Source: Microbacterium capsulatum (lineage in GTDB: Bacteria > Actinomycetota > Actinomycetes > Actinomycetales > Microbacteriaceae). From it: a stretch of DNA of 64,000 bases. The notes beneath the pieces are model-generated. The model did not search any database, had not been told where the DNA came from, and saw nothing but the letters and a program-made list of their open reading frames with translations. Made by a program: the position numbers and the translations under genes. This document shows, in pieces, positions 26,941 to 35,679 of the stretch. The stretch covers positions 124,001 through 188,000 of the forward strand of contig NZ_JAVFCB010000002.1 in the NCBI RefSeq assembly GCF_030865425.1, in the 5' to 3' direction. The number at the start of each line of letters is the position of its first letter. The first letter of the stretch is position 1.

Positions 26941-27876
26941 TCAGGCCGTCTGCCGGAGCGCCTCGAGCGCGCGGGCCATCGACGTGCCGAGGTTCCAGCG
27001 CTCGGCGACCGAGACGGCCGCCGCGGTCTCGTCCGCGTCGAGCGGGCGCAGCGCCTCGGCCGGGACCGCGATCGGCAGTGCCGTCGCCACGCGCACCACG
27101 GTCGGCGCGACGTCGAGGTAGTCCGCCGCGGCGAGCACCTTCTTCGCGACGCCCGCGGACATGCCGTCGGCGGTCTCCGCGGCGCTGCGGATCGCGTCGA
27201 GGTCTCCGTGCGCGGCGAGCAGGGTGGCGGCGGTCTTCTCGCCGACGCCGGTGACGCCGGGCAGGCCGTCCGAGGCATCGCCGCGCATCGTCGCGAAGTC
27301 CGCGTACTGGCCGGGCAGGACGCCGTACTTCTTCACCACGACCTCGTCGGTGACGTCCTCGAGGTTGCTCATGCCGCGCGCCGTGTAGATCACGCGCACG
27401 CCACGGGCGTCGTCGACGAGCTGGAACAGGTCGCGATCCCCGGTGATGATGTCGACGGGCATCTCCGCGATCGTCGCGAGCGTTCCGATCACATCGTCGG
27501 CCTCGTGCTCGGCGACCCCGATGATCGGGATCCGCAGGGCGCCGAGCGCCTCGCGGATGACCGGGATCTGCGCCTCGAGAGGATCCGGCACCTCCTCGAC
27601 GTCCGTGCCGCCGGGCACGACCTCGACGACGCGGTGCGCCTTGTAGCTCGGGATGAGGTCGACCCGCCACTGCGGGCGCCAGTCGTCGTCCCAGCAGGCG
27701 ACGAGGTGCGTCGGCCGATAGGCCGTGACGAGCTTGGCGATCATGTCGAGCAGCCCGCGGGCCGCGTTGACCGAGGTGCCGTCGGGCGCCTTGACCGCGT
27801 CCGGCACCCCGTAGAAGGCCCGGAAGTAGAGGCTGGCGGTGTCCAGGAGCATGAGCTTCGGCGCGGCGTCGGTCAT
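26941..27876 (-). CDS. Stand-alone 5'-3' exonuclease (PolA N-terminal type)
   Basis: 311 residues, homologous to the 5' nuclease domain of DNA polymerase I. The metal-binding aspartates are in LMLLDTASLYFR, CWDDDW and ITGDRDLFQL, and the helix-hairpin-helix reads LPGVTGVGEKTA. No polymerase domain is attached. It removes 5' flaps or RNA primers. I chose ATG 27876, with a CAGACT box 6 bases upstream. It converges 6 bases away from the PHP gene and is divergent from rpsA; the usual polA-rpsA pair is not seen here. Confidence 0.9.
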   Translation of the reverse strand: MTDAAPKLMLLDTASLYFRAFYGVPDAVKAPDGTSVNAARGLLDMIAKLVTAYRPTHLVACWDDDWRPQWRVDLIPSYKAHRVVEVVPGGTDVEEVPDPLEAQIPVIREALGALRIPIIGVAEHEADDVIGTLATIAEMPVDIITGDRDLFQLVDDARGVRVIYTARGMSNLEDVTDEVVVKKYGVLPGQYADFATMRGDASDGLPGVTGVGEKTAATLLAAHGDLDAIRSAAETADGMSAGVAKKVLAAADYLDVAPTVVRVATALPIAVPAEALRPLDADETAAAVSVAERWNLGTSMARALEALRQTA

Positions 27877-27882
27877 GCGGAC

Positions 27883-27888
27883 AGTCTG
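27883..27888 (-). promoter_or_regulatory. -10 box of the exonuclease gene, leaderless type
   Basis: CAGACT on the minus strand, 6 bases before the ATG at 27876; a weaker match than its neighbours. Confidence 0.35.
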
Positions 27889-27981
27889 CCAGGCCGGCTT
27901 CCGGATCCTGGTGCGTCGTCGCACCCCGGGGAGTGCGGACGGACGGGCGTCCGGCGGCTTTTCCCGGCCCGATCTGTCTGA

Positions 27982-27987
27982 TAGCCT
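27982..27987 (+). promoter_or_regulatory. -10 box of rpsA
   Basis: TAGCCT about 142 bases before the rpsA ATG, so rpsA would have a long leader. The 253-base gap between the exonuclease gene and rpsA holds nothing else that I recognise, apart from the hairpin at 28070-28086. Confidence 0.4.
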
Positions 27988-28069
27988 GAAGTGTCACCCG
28001 TGGAGGGTTGCTTCTGCGTGCGTGACGAAACGCTTCACCATCACATCCAGCCGCTTCGGCGCGATCCTT

Positions 28070-28086
28070 CGCTCTGCCTCAGAGCG
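28070..28086 (+). promoter_or_regulatory. Perfect hairpin in the rpsA leader
   Basis: CGCTCTG-CCT-CAGAGCG, a 7-base-pair stem with a 3-base loop, 43 bases before the rpsA start. Ribosomal protein S1 is known to control its own translation in other bacteria; a role here is only a guess. Confidence 0.35.
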
Positions 28087-28129
28087 TGCGCCGCAGCCCG
28101 AGTATCCATCTACAAGGACAACCCACTAC

Positions 28130-29587
28130 ATGACTACCGCAACGACCGCCCCGGCCACCAAGCAGGTCGCGATCAACGACATCGGATCTGCCGAGGACTT
28201 CCTGGCCGCGGTCGAGAAGACCCTGAAGTTCTTCAACGACGGCGACATCATCGAGGGCACGATCGTCAAGATCGACCGCGACGAGGTCCTGCTCGACGTC
28301 GGCTACAAGACCGAGGGCGTCATCCCCTCGCGCGAGCTCTCCATCAAGCACGACGTCGACCCGAACGAGGTCGTCTCCGTCGGCGACCAGGTCGAGGCCC
28401 TCGTTCTCCAGAAGGAGGACAAGGAAGGCCGTCTGATCCTGTCCAAGAAGCGCGCCCAGTACGAGCGCGCCTGGGGCGACGTCGAGAAGATCAAGGAGAA
28501 CGACGGCGTCGTCACCGGTCAGGTCATCGAGGTCGTCAAGGGTGGCCTCATCGTCGACATCGGCCTTCGCGGCTTCCTGCCGGCCTCGCTCATCGAGCTG
28601 CGCCGCGTCCGCGACCTCACGCCGTACCTCGGCCAGGAGCTCGAGGCCAAGATCCTCGAGCTGGACAAGAACCGCAACAACGTGGTCCTGAGCCGCCGCG
28701 CCCTGCTCGAGCAGACGCAGTCCGAGTCGCGCACCACGTTCCTCAACAACCTGCACAAGGGTCAGGTCCGCAAGGGCGTCGTCTCGTCGATCGTCAACTT
28801 CGGTGCGTTCGTCGACCTGGGCGGCGTGGACGGCCTCGTGCACGTCTCCGAGCTGTCCTGGAAGCACATCGAGCACGCCTCCGAGGTCGTCGAGGTGGGC
28901 CAGGAGGTCACCGTCGAGATCCTCGAGGTCGACCTCGACCGCGAGCGCGTCTCCCTGTCGCTGAAGGCGACGCAGGAGGACCCGTGGCAGGTCTTCGCCC
29001 GCACCCACGCCATCGGCCAGGTCACCCCGGGCAAGGTCACCAAGCTCGTCCCGTTCGGCGCGTTCGTGCGCGTCGCGGACGGCATCGAGGGCCTCGTGCA
29101 CATCTCCGAGCTCTCCAGCAAGCACGTCGAGCTGGCCGAGCAGGTCGTCTCGGTGGGCGAAGAGGTCTTCGTCAAAGTCATCGACATCGACCTCGAGCGT
29201 CGCCGCATCTCGCTGTCCCTCAAGCAGGCCAACGAGTCGGTCGACCCCTACGGCACCGAGTTCGACCCGGCCCTGTACGGCATGCTGGCCGAGTACGACG
29301 AGAACGGCGAGTACAAGTACCCGGAGGGCTTCGACGCCGAGACCGGCGCCTGGAAGGACGGCTTCGACGCTCAGCGCGAGGCATGGGAGCAGGAGTACGC
29401 CGCCGCCCAGACTCGCTGGGAGGCGCACAAGGCCCAGGTCCTCAAGGCCGCCGAGGCCGAGGCCGCCGCAGGCGAGGACTTCGGGGGCGCGCAGTCGTTC
29501 TCGAGCGACTCCGCCGGCGCGGGCACGCTGGCCGACGACGAGGCTCTCGCGGCTCTCCGCGAGAAGCTCTCGGGCGGCAACGCGTAA
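28130..29587 (+). CDS. rpsA: 30S ribosomal protein S1
   Basis: 485 residues, the four-S1-domain form of Gram-positives. The four RNA-binding OB folds start near residues 34, 119, 206 and 291, each with a G-x-V/I-x6-G-x-F/L-V type opening (for example GTIVKIDRDEVLLDVG). The last about 120 residues are acidic and Ala-rich (AAAEAEAAAGED) and end in ALAALREKL. It brings structured or leader-poor mRNAs to the ribosome. The start follows AAGGACA. A strong hairpin lies 13 bases after the stop. Confidence 0.97.
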   Translation: MTTATTAPATKQVAINDIGSAEDFLAAVEKTLKFFNDGDIIEGTIVKIDRDEVLLDVGYKTEGVIPSRELSIKHDVDPNEVVSVGDQVEALVLQKEDKEGRLILSKKRAQYERAWGDVEKIKENDGVVTGQVIEVVKGGLIVDIGLRGFLPASLIELRRVRDLTPYLGQELEAKILELDKNRNNVVLSRRALLEQTQSESRTTFLNNLHKGQVRKGVVSSIVNFGAFVDLGGVDGLVHVSELSWKHIEHASEVVEVGQEVTVEILEVDLDRERVSLSLKATQEDPWQVFARTHAIGQVTPGKVTKLVPFGAFVRVADGIEGLVHISELSSKHVELAEQVVSVGEEVFVKVIDIDLERRRISLSLKQANESVDPYGTEFDPALYGMLAEYDENGEYKYPEGFDAETGAWKDGFDAQREAWEQEYAAAQTRWEAHKAQVLKAAEAEAAAGEDFGGAQSFSSDSAGAGTLADDEALAALREKLSGGNA

Positions 29588-29600
29588 CAACGCTCTGACA

Positions 29601-29634
29601 GAACGGGCCGTCACCTCCGGGTGGCGGCCCGTTC
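29601..29634 (+). terminator. Terminator of rpsA
   Basis: A 15-base-pair stem (one G-T wobble) formed by GAACGGGCCGTCACC and its partner, loop TCCG. Confidence 0.85.
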
Positions 29635-29720
29635 CGCGTTCCCGGGGCGTGCGAGGATGGATCCATGCCTTTCGCCGTGCCCTCCGTCGGAGCCGGCATG
29701 CCCGCCGGGCTGCGGATCCG

Positions 29721-30980
29721 ATGAGCTTCAGCGGCCACGCGCGCGGATCCTCCTCCTACCGGCGCCTGCTGATCGGCCTGTTCTTCGCCGGCATCGCCAC
29801 GTTCGCGCAGCTGTACTCGCCGCAGGCCGTGCTGCCGCAGCTCGCGGAGGATCTGGTGATCGCGCCGGCGACGGCCGCGCTGAGCGTCTCCGCGGCCACG
29901 CTCGGACTCGCCGCCGCCGTGATCGCGTGGTCCCAGGTGGCCGACCGGATCGGCCGGGTCCCGGCGATGGCGATCGGCGTGATCGCGGCGACCGCGCTGG
30001 GGCTCGTCGCGCCGCTCAGCGACGGGATCGGGATCCTGCTCGCGCTCCGCTGCGCGGAGGGGATCGCGCTGGGCGCCGTCCCGGCCGTCGCGCTCGCCTA
30101 CCTCGCGGAGGAGGTCGATCCGCGGCATGCGGCGGCGTCGGCGGGCAGCTACATCGCCGGCACCACGGTCGGCGGGCTTCTCGGCCGCATCGTCTCGGGC
30201 ATCGTCGGGGAGGCCGCCGGCTGGCGCGCCGGGGTGTGGGCCGCCGCGCTGCTCTGCGCGCTCTGCGCGGTGCTCTTCCTCTGGCTCACCCCGCGGGCGC
30301 GCGGATTCGTGCCGCTGCGCCTGCGCGCCGAGCCCGGCGCCGGCATCGTCCCGCGGCTCCTCGCGCTGCTGCGCTCCCCGAGTCAGCTCGCGCTCTACGC
30401 GCAGGGCTTCCTGCTGATGGGCGCGTTCGTCGCGGTGTACAACTACCTGGGCTTCCATCTCACGGATCCGCCGTTCCGGCTGCCCGGATGGCTCGTCACC
30501 CTTCTGTTCCTCGCGTATCTCGCCGGCACCGTGTCGTCGCCGTGGGCGGGGACGCTGGCGTCCCGGGTCGGGCGGCACCCGGTCCTGCTCGGCGCGACCG
30601 GCGTCATGCTGCTCGGCGCGCTGCTGATGCTCACGCCGTCCACGGCCGTCGTGCTTCTCGGGCTGCTGCTGTTCACCGCCGGCTTCTTCGGCGCGCACGC
30701 GGTGGCTTCCGGATGGGCGCCGGTGGCGGCCGGACCGGAGAGCCGGGCTCAGGCCTCCTCCCTCTACTACTTCGGGTACTACGCCGGGTCGAGCCTGTTC
30801 GGCTGGGCGCTCGGGCTCGTCTTCGGGCAGCGCGGCTGGACCTGGTTCCTCGCCGCCGTGGTGGCGATGTGTGCGGCGGCGGCTCTGGCGGCCGTCGGTG
30901 CGCTGAGCCGGGCTCCGAGCGCGCACGTCCCGGCCGGTCCCCGCGCCGACGGGACCGCGGGCGGGCGTGTGCGAGACTGA
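29721..30980 (+). CDS. MFS transporter
   Basis: 419 residues with twelve predicted transmembrane helices and the loop 2-3 signature DRIGRVPAMAIG near residue 78. The block LGLAAAVIAWSQVADRIG is typical of drug- or sugar-efflux members (YnfM/AraJ-like). The substrate is not predictable. The ATG at 29721 gives a normal N-terminus (MSFSGHARG); an upstream in-frame GTG at 29649 would add a basic extension. Its 3' end is 4 bases from coaE. Confidence 0.85.
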   Translation: MSFSGHARGSSSYRRLLIGLFFAGIATFAQLYSPQAVLPQLAEDLVIAPATAALSVSAATLGLAAAVIAWSQVADRIGRVPAMAIGVIAATALGLVAPLSDGIGILLALRCAEGIALGAVPAVALAYLAEEVDPRHAAASAGSYIAGTTVGGLLGRIVSGIVGEAAGWRAGVWAAALLCALCAVLFLWLTPRARGFVPLRLRAEPGAGIVPRLLALLRSPSQLALYAQGFLLMGAFVAVYNYLGFHLTDPPFRLPGWLVTLLFLAYLAGTVSSPWAGTLASRVGRHPVLLGATGVMLLGALLMLTPSTAVVLLGLLLFTAGFFGAHAVASGWAPVAAGPESRAQASSLYYFGYYAGSSLFGWALGLVFGQRGWTWFLAAVVAMCAAAALAAVGALSRAPSAHVPAGPRADGTAGGRVRD

Positions 30981-30984
30981 CCGC

Positions 30985-31587
30985 ATGCCCCTCATCGCGC
31001 TCACCGGCGGCATAGCGTCGGGGAAGTCCACCATCGCGGCTCGGCTCGTCGAGCACGGCGCCGTCGTCATCGACGCGGACCGGATCGTGCGCGACGTGCA
31101 GCTTCCCGGATCCCCGGTGCTGACGCGGATCGCGGAGGAGTTCGGCGACGAGATGATCCTGCCCGACGGCGCGCTGGACCGCGCCAGGCTCGGCGGCCGT
31201 GTGTTCGGCGATCCGGACGCGCTGGCCCGGCTGAACGGGATCGTGCACCCGGCCGTGAAGGCCGAGTCGCAGCGCCGCTTCCGGGAGGCGCTCGCGGCGG
31301 ATCCCGCGCAGGTCGTCGTGTACGACGTGCCGCTGCTCCTCGAGGCGCGGGTGGACGACCCGTGGGATCTGATCGTCGTCGCGGACGCCCCCGCTGGATT
31401 GCGGGAGGACCGCCTCGTGCAGAACCGCGGGATGGCGCGCGAGGACGCACGGGCAAGGATCGCGTCGCAGGCGCCGGACGAGAAGCGCCGCGCGATCGCG
31501 GATGTCCTGATCGACACGTCGGGGGAGATGGCCGAGACCATCCGGCAGACCGACGAGCTCTGGGCGCGCCTGCGGAGCGCCGCGTGA
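30985..31587 (+). CDS. coaE: Dephospho-CoA kinase
   Basis: 200 residues, normal length. It makes CoA from dephospho-CoA and ATP. The P-loop GGIASGKST is at about residues 8-16, the VIDAD block at about 31-35, and a typical HPAVK at about 90. It is normally found near rpsA and uvrB in actinobacteria, as here. It overlaps the GNAT gene by 4 bases (GTGA), so the two are translationally coupled. Confidence 0.95.
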   Translation: MPLIALTGGIASGKSTIAARLVEHGAVVIDADRIVRDVQLPGSPVLTRIAEEFGDEMILPDGALDRARLGGRVFGDPDALARLNGIVHPAVKAESQRRFREALAADPAQVVVYDVPLLLEARVDDPWDLIVVADAPAGLREDRLVQNRGMAREDARARIASQAPDEKRRAIADVLIDTSGEMAETIRQTDELWARLRSAA

Positions 31588-32369
31588 GCGCGCTGCTGGC
31601 CGCCTACGACGCGCAGCTGCGCGGCGAGCGCGAACTGCGGGGTGCGCAGGACGTGCGGTGGATCGGCCCGGTCGTTGTCGGCGTGTTCCCGGGTGGGAGC
31701 GGGTTCGCCGGCTACCGCGATCTCGGCGGCGCCGACGAGCCGCGCATCCGCTCGCTCGTGCAGGACGTCCGCGCGCACTTCGAGGCGCTGCCGCATGTGC
31801 GCGACGCGGAGTGGAAGACGCGGGGCCACGACGTCGCACCGGGTCTCGCGGCGGCGCTGCGCGATGCCGGCTTCGAGCCCGATGAGGAGGAGTCGGTGAT
31901 GCTCGGGGACGCCGCCGCGCTCTCCGCCGACGTCCCGCTCCCGGACGGCGTGCGGCTGCGCGAGATCCGCTCCGAGTCCGACATCCGGGCGATGGCCTCG
32001 CTGCAGGGCGCCGTGTTCGACGACCCGGACTGGCGGATCCGCGCGCAGCGGATCGTGACGCGTCTGGCCGCGGGGGAGGACGTCGTCCTGTGGATCGCCG
32101 AGGCCGATGGCCGGGTGATCGGCACCGGACGGCTCGAGCCCGTGGCGGGCACCGAGTTCGCCGGGATCTGGGGCGGTGCGACGCTGCCGGAGTGGCGCGG
32201 GCGCGGCGTGTACCGCGCACTGACGGCGAAGCGCGCACAGGCGGCCCTCGCGCGCGGCCACCGCTATCTGCACTCCGACTCGACGGAGTTCTCCCGGCCG
32301 ATCCTGGAGCGCTCCGGGATGCGCAAGGCCACCACGACCATCCCGTACGTCTGGAGCCGGGAGGGCTGA
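31584..32369 (+). CDS. GNAT family N-acetyltransferase
   Basis: 261 residues. The C-terminal half is a GNAT fold: [18 protein letters not shown], then [21 protein letters not shown] with the acetyl-CoA loop R-G-x-G-V/x-Y. The N-terminal half (about residues 1-120) is of unknown function. The acceptor is unknown; it could be an amine, a peptide or a ribosomal protein. The GTG start overlaps coaE and a reading frame upstream of it would be out of register, so coupling is likely. Confidence 0.85.
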   Translation: MSALLAAYDAQLRGERELRGAQDVRWIGPVVVGVFPGGSGFAGYRDLGGADEPRIRSLVQDVRAHFEALPHVRDAEWKTRGHDVAPGLAAALRDAGFEPDEEESVMLGDAAALSADVPLPDGVRLREIRSESDIRAMASLQGAVFDDPDWRIRAQRIVTRLAAGEDVVLWIAEADGRVIGTGRLEPVAGTEFAGIWGGATLPEWRGRGVYRALTAKRAQAALARGHRYLHSDSTEFSRPILERSGMRKATTTIPYVWSREG

Positions 32370-32398
32370 GACCGGGCCGCAGTGTCCGAGGTCCCTCG

Positions 32399-32404
32399 TA
32401 CAGT
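32399..32404 (+). promoter_or_regulatory. -10 box of uvrB, leaderless type
   Basis: TACAGT, 6 bases before the uvrB ATG; GGAGGG directly abuts the ATG and is too close to act as a normal Shine-Dalgarno. Confidence 0.45.
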
Positions 32405-32410
32405 GGAGGG

Positions 32411-34480
32411 ATGCAACCCACACGTTCGGTCCGGCCGTTCGAAGTCGTCTCCGAGTACGCGCCCGCGGGCGATCAGCCGCAGGCGATCGCCGAGCTCGCG
32501 GCGCGGATCAACGCCGGCGAGACCGACGTCGTGCTGCTCGGCGCCACGGGCACCGGGAAGTCCGCGACCACGGCGTGGCTCATCGAGCAGGTGCAGCGGC
32601 CGACCCTCGTGCTGGCGCACAACAAGACCCTCGCCGCGCAGCTGGCGAACGAGTTCCGCGAGCTCATGCCGCACAACGCGGTGGAGTACTTCGTCTCGTA
32701 CTACGACTACTACCAGCCCGAGGCGTACGTGCCGCAGACGGACACCTTCATCGAGAAGGACTCGTCGGTCAACGCCGAGGTCGAGCGCCTCCGGCACTCC
32801 ACCACGAACTCGCTGCTCAGCCGGCGGGACGTCGTCGTTGTCTCCACGGTGTCGTGCATCTACGGCCTCGGTGCGCCCGAGGAGTACTTGCGGGCGATGG
32901 TCGCACTGCAGGTGGGCGAACGCTACGACCGCGACGCGCTCATCCGGCAGTTCATCGCGATGCAGTACAACCGCAACGACGTCGACTTCTCCCGCGGCAA
33001 TTTCCGGGTGCGCGGCGACACGATCGAGATCATCCCGGTCTACGAGGAGCACGCGATCCGGATCGAGCTGTTCGGCGACGAGATCGAGGCGCTGTACTCG
33101 CTGCATCCGCTCACCGGCGAGGTCATCGCCAAGCTCGACTCGGTGCCGATCTTCCCGGCCTCGCACTACGTCGCCGGCAGCGACGTCGTGCAGCGCGCGA
33201 TCGGCACGATCGAGGAGGAGCTCGCCGGTCGTCTCACGGAGCTGGAGCGGCAGAGCAAGCTGCTCGAGGCGCAGCGGCTGCGGATGCGCACGACGTTCGA
33301 CCTGGAGATGCTGCAGCAGCTCGGGTTCTGCTCCGGCATCGAGAATTACTCGCGGCACATGGACGGCCGCGAGGCGGGGGAGCCGCCGCACACGCTCCTG
33401 GACTTCTTCCCCGACGACTTCCTGCTCGTGATCGACGAGTCGCATGTCACGGTCCCGCAGATCGGCGCGATGTACGAGGGCGACGCCTCCCGCAAGCGCA
33501 CCCTGGTGGATCACGGGTTCCGCCTGCCCAGCGCCCTGGACAACCGGCCGCTGCGCTGGGACGAGTTCAAGAACCGGATCGGCCAGACCGTCTACCTGTC
33601 GGCGACCCCCGGCAAGTACGAGATGGGGATCGCGGACGGCGTGGTCGAGCAGATCATCCGCCCGACGGGTCTGGTGGACCCGGAGATCGTGGTGAAGCCC
33701 TCGAAGGGGCAGATCGACGACCTGCTCGAGGAGATCCGGCTGCGCGTCGAGCGTGACGAGCGCGTGCTCGTCACGACGCTCACGAAGAAGATGGCGGAGG
33801 AGCTCACCGACTTCCTCGGCGAGCACGGGGTCCGGGTGCGCTACCTGCACTCGGACGTCGACACGCTGCGCCGCGTCGAGCTGCTCACCGAACTGCGCGC
33901 CGGCGTCTACGACGTGCTCGTCGGCATCAACCTGCTCCGCGAGGGCCTCGACCTGCCGGAGGTGTCGCTGGTCGCGATCCTCGACGCGGACAAGGAGGGG
34001 TTCCTGCGTTCCGGCACCTCGCTGATCCAGACGATCGGGCGCGCGGCGCGCAACGTGTCCGGCCAGGTGCACATGTACGCCGACAACATGACCGACTCGA
34101 TGGCCAAGGCGATCGAGGAGACCGAGCGGCGCCGCGAGAAGCAGATCGCCTACAACACGGCGAACGGCATCGACCCGCAGCCGCTGCGCAAGCGGATCGC
34201 GGACATCACCGACGTGCTCGCCCGTGAGGGCGCGGACACGGCCGAGATGCTCGCCAAGCGCGCCAGGTCCGGCCGGGGCAAGTCGCCGACACCGAACCTG
34301 CGCCGGACCGGGATCGCCGCCGAGGGCGCGGAGCAGCTCGAGGAGACGATCGCCGATCTCTCCGCGCAGATGCTCGCGGCCGCCGGCGAGCTCAAGTTCG
34401 AGCTGGCCGCGCGGCTGCGCGACGAGGTGCAGGACCTGAAGAAGGAGCTGCGCGCGATGGAGCGGGCCGGCCACGCCTGA
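32411..34480 (+). CDS. uvrB: Excinuclease ABC subunit B
   Basis: 689 residues. The Walker A motif GATGTGKS is at about 44-51, and the damage-verifying beta hairpin with [15 protein letters not shown] at about 97-111. Helicase motifs include the DESH-type Walker B (VIDESHVT) and motif VI (QTIGRAARN). The UVR domain at the C-terminus ([20 protein letters not shown]) contacts UvrC. It verifies the lesion loaded by UvrA. uvrA and uvrC lie 5 kb downstream in a separate unit. Confidence 0.97.
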   Translation: MQPTRSVRPFEVVSEYAPAGDQPQAIAELAARINAGETDVVLLGATGTGKSATTAWLIEQVQRPTLVLAHNKTLAAQLANEFRELMPHNAVEYFVSYYDYYQPEAYVPQTDTFIEKDSSVNAEVERLRHSTTNSLLSRRDVVVVSTVSCIYGLGAPEEYLRAMVALQVGERYDRDALIRQFIAMQYNRNDVDFSRGNFRVRGDTIEIIPVYEEHAIRIELFGDEIEALYSLHPLTGEVIAKLDSVPIFPASHYVAGSDVVQRAIGTIEEELAGRLTELERQSKLLEAQRLRMRTTFDLEMLQQLGFCSGIENYSRHMDGREAGEPPHTLLDFFPDDFLLVIDESHVTVPQIGAMYEGDASRKRTLVDHGFRLPSALDNRPLRWDEFKNRIGQTVYLSATPGKYEMGIADGVVEQIIRPTGLVDPEIVVKPSKGQIDDLLEEIRLRVERDERVLVTTLTKKMAEELTDFLGEHGVRVRYLHSDVDTLRRVELLTELRAGVYDVLVGINLLREGLDLPEVSLVAILDADKEGFLRSGTSLIQTIGRAARNVSGQVHMYADNMTDSMAKAIEETERRREKQIAYNTANGIDPQPLRKRIADITDVLAREGADTAEMLAKRARSGRGKSPTPNLRRTGIAAEGAEQLEETIADLSAQMLAAAGELKFELAARLRDEVQDLKKELRAMERAGHA

Positions 34481-34490
34481 TCGGCCGGCC
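34465..34490 (+). terminator. Possible hairpin at the end of uvrB
   Basis: GGCCGGCC is repeated as its own complement around the uvrB stop codon with a 10-base loop. It overlaps the coding end, so this is a weak call. Confidence 0.3.
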
Positions 34491-34509
34491 GGGGAACCGC
34501 GGGGCGAGC

Positions 34510-34842
34510 ATGGATGCATCTGTCACGGAACTGGCGGATCGGATCCGCGCGCTGCTGGGCGGCGATGGCGACGTCGAGGAGCGGGCGATGTTCGGCAGCC
34601 GCGCGTTCCTGGTGGACGGGAAGATCCTCGTCGGGGCGCGCACGGGCGGCCGGCTGCTCGTCCGTGTCGGTGCGGAGCACGGCGACCAGCTGCAGGCGGA
34701 GCCCGGCGTCTCCCGCACGGTCATGGGCTCACGGACGATGAGCGCGAACTGGCTGGACGTCGCGGCCGAGGCCGTCGCCGGGGACGACGCGCTCATGGCG
34801 TGGATCGACATCGCCCGGGAGGACGCCGCCGGGGCGGAATGA
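34510..34842 (+). CDS. TfoX N-terminal domain protein
   Basis: 110 residues, matching the TfoX N-terminal domain alone: an E-E-R-A-M-F-G-S motif near residue 22-29, then FLVDGKILVG and a closing basic/aromatic strand. TfoX is a competence regulator in proteobacteria, but stand-alone N-terminal domains in actinobacteria have no established role. The gene follows uvrB by 29 bases. Confidence 0.8.
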   Translation: MDASVTELADRIRALLGGDGDVEERAMFGSRAFLVDGKILVGARTGGRLLVRVGAEHGDQLQAEPGVSRTVMGSRTMSANWLDVAAEAVAGDDALMAWIDIAREDAAGAE

Positions 34843-34875
34843 CCGGGGTCGCGCGTGGGTGCAAGGCCTGGAAGG

Positions 34876-35127
34876 TCAGGGGCAGTGCATGAGCGGCTTC
34901 GGGCCGGTCCGGTCGATCTCGTGCGCGGTCATCGGGGCGCCGCACAGCGGGCAGGCGCGCTGCGCGCGCTCGGCGGCCGACGGCGGCGGGGTGCTCTCGT
35001 ACGGGCCGACCGAGGCCGGGCCGGCGAAGCGGATGAGATTCGTGTTGACCCAGGCGTAGAGGCCACCGGCCTCGCGGATCCGGTCCCGGAGCGGAAGGCG
35101 GTCGGAGGGCTCGGGTGCTGCTGTCAT
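34876..35127 (-). CDS. Small CxxC protein divergent from an OhrR/MarR regulator
   Basis: 83 residues, unassigned. The first half is charged (RIREAGGLYAWVNTNLIRF) and the C-terminus has CPLC about 20 residues from the end plus a final Cys, suggesting a metal or redox site. It faces a MarR-type regulator across a 45-base gap that contains a palindrome overlapping this gene's -10 box, so it is probably the regulator's target. I chose ATG 35127; ATG 35133 in the same frame is possible but lies inside the palindrome. Confidence 0.65.
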   Translation of the reverse strand: MTAAPEPSDRLPLRDRIREAGGLYAWVNTNLIRFAGPASVGPYESTPPPSAAERAQRACPLCGAPMTAHEIDRTGPKPLMHCP

Positions 35128-35132
35128 GATCA

Positions 35133-35144
35133 TTAGTGTACTAA
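35133..35144. promoter_or_regulatory. Palindrome, probable OhrR/MarR operator
   Basis: TTAGT-GT-ACTAA, in an A+T-rich gap. It overlaps the minus-strand TACACT (35135-35140), which lies 7 bases before the ATG of the CxxC protein, so bound repressor would block that start. Confidence 0.6.
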
Positions 35145-35160
35145 CTATTAGGGCAGAGAG

Positions 35161-35166
35161 TAACAT
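35161..35166 (+). promoter_or_regulatory. -10 box of the OhrR/MarR gene, leaderless type
   Basis: TAACAT, 6 bases before the GTG start; about 17 bases downstream of the palindrome, so the regulator could also control itself. Confidence 0.45.
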
Positions 35167-35172
35167 CGGACC

Positions 35173-35616
35173 GTGACCGCACCGACGACCGACGACCTGC
35201 TCCGGCTGGACAACCAGCTGTGCTTCGCGCTCGTGACCGCGGCGCGGAACGTGGTCGCGATCTACCGCCCGATCCTCGAGCCGCTCGGGCTGACGCATCC
35301 CCAGTACCTCGTCATGCTCGCCCTCTGGGAGGAGTCGCCGCGGTCGCTGCGCGCGCTCGCCGAGGCGCTCGCGATGGATCCGGCGACCGCCTCCCCGCTG
35401 GTGAAGCGGCTCGAGGCCGACGGGCTGATCGAACGTCGCCGGAGCGAGCAGGACGAACGCCGTCTCGACATCGCGCTGACCTCGAAGGGCGTCGCCCTCC
35501 GCGCCCGTGCGGTCGACGTGCCGCGCCGGGTGATGGCCCGGCTCGGGCTCACGATCCCCGAGCTCGAGGCCGTTCGCGACGCGCTCGTGCGCTTCGCGGG
35601 AGCCGTCGAGCTCTGA
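35173..35616 (+). CDS. MarR-family regulator, OhrR-like
   Basis: 147 residues. The opening LDNQLCFAL near residues 12-20 is the OhrR signature, with the Cys that senses organic hydroperoxides. The winged helix (LAEALAMDPATASPLVKRLEADGLIERRR, about residues 62-90) is typical of MarR. No Ohr peroxidase gene is beside it; the divergent gene encodes a CxxC protein instead. It probably represses from the palindrome at 35133-35144. GTG start, leaderless type. Confidence 0.85.
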   Translation: MTAPTTDDLLRLDNQLCFALVTAARNVVAIYRPILEPLGLTHPQYLVMLALWEESPRSLRALAEALAMDPATASPLVKRLEADGLIERRRSEQDERRLDIALTSKGVALRARAVDVPRRVMARLGLTIPELEAVRDALVRFAGAVEL

Positions 35617-35666
35617 CCGCTCAGGGCCGTGACCGCACGCCTCACCCGGCGGGAACCGCCCTGTCC

Positions 35667-35672
35667 TAAGGT
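35667..35672 (+). promoter_or_regulatory. -10 box of the MoxR/DUF58 operon, leaderless type
   Basis: TAAGGT, 7 bases before the ATG of the DUF4129 gene; GAGGGAC in between could also act as a short ribosome site. Confidence 0.4.
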
Positions 35673-35679
35673 GAGGGAC

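Noticed and set aside
28079..29614. A 511-codon antisense frame opposite rpsA
   Set aside because: Leu/Val/Asp repeats mirror the S1 domains; no start signal.
29649..29720. A 24-residue N-terminal extension of the MFS transporter
   Set aside because: Arg-rich sequence before the first helix, GTG start and no better ribosome site; the ATG at 29721 is more natural.
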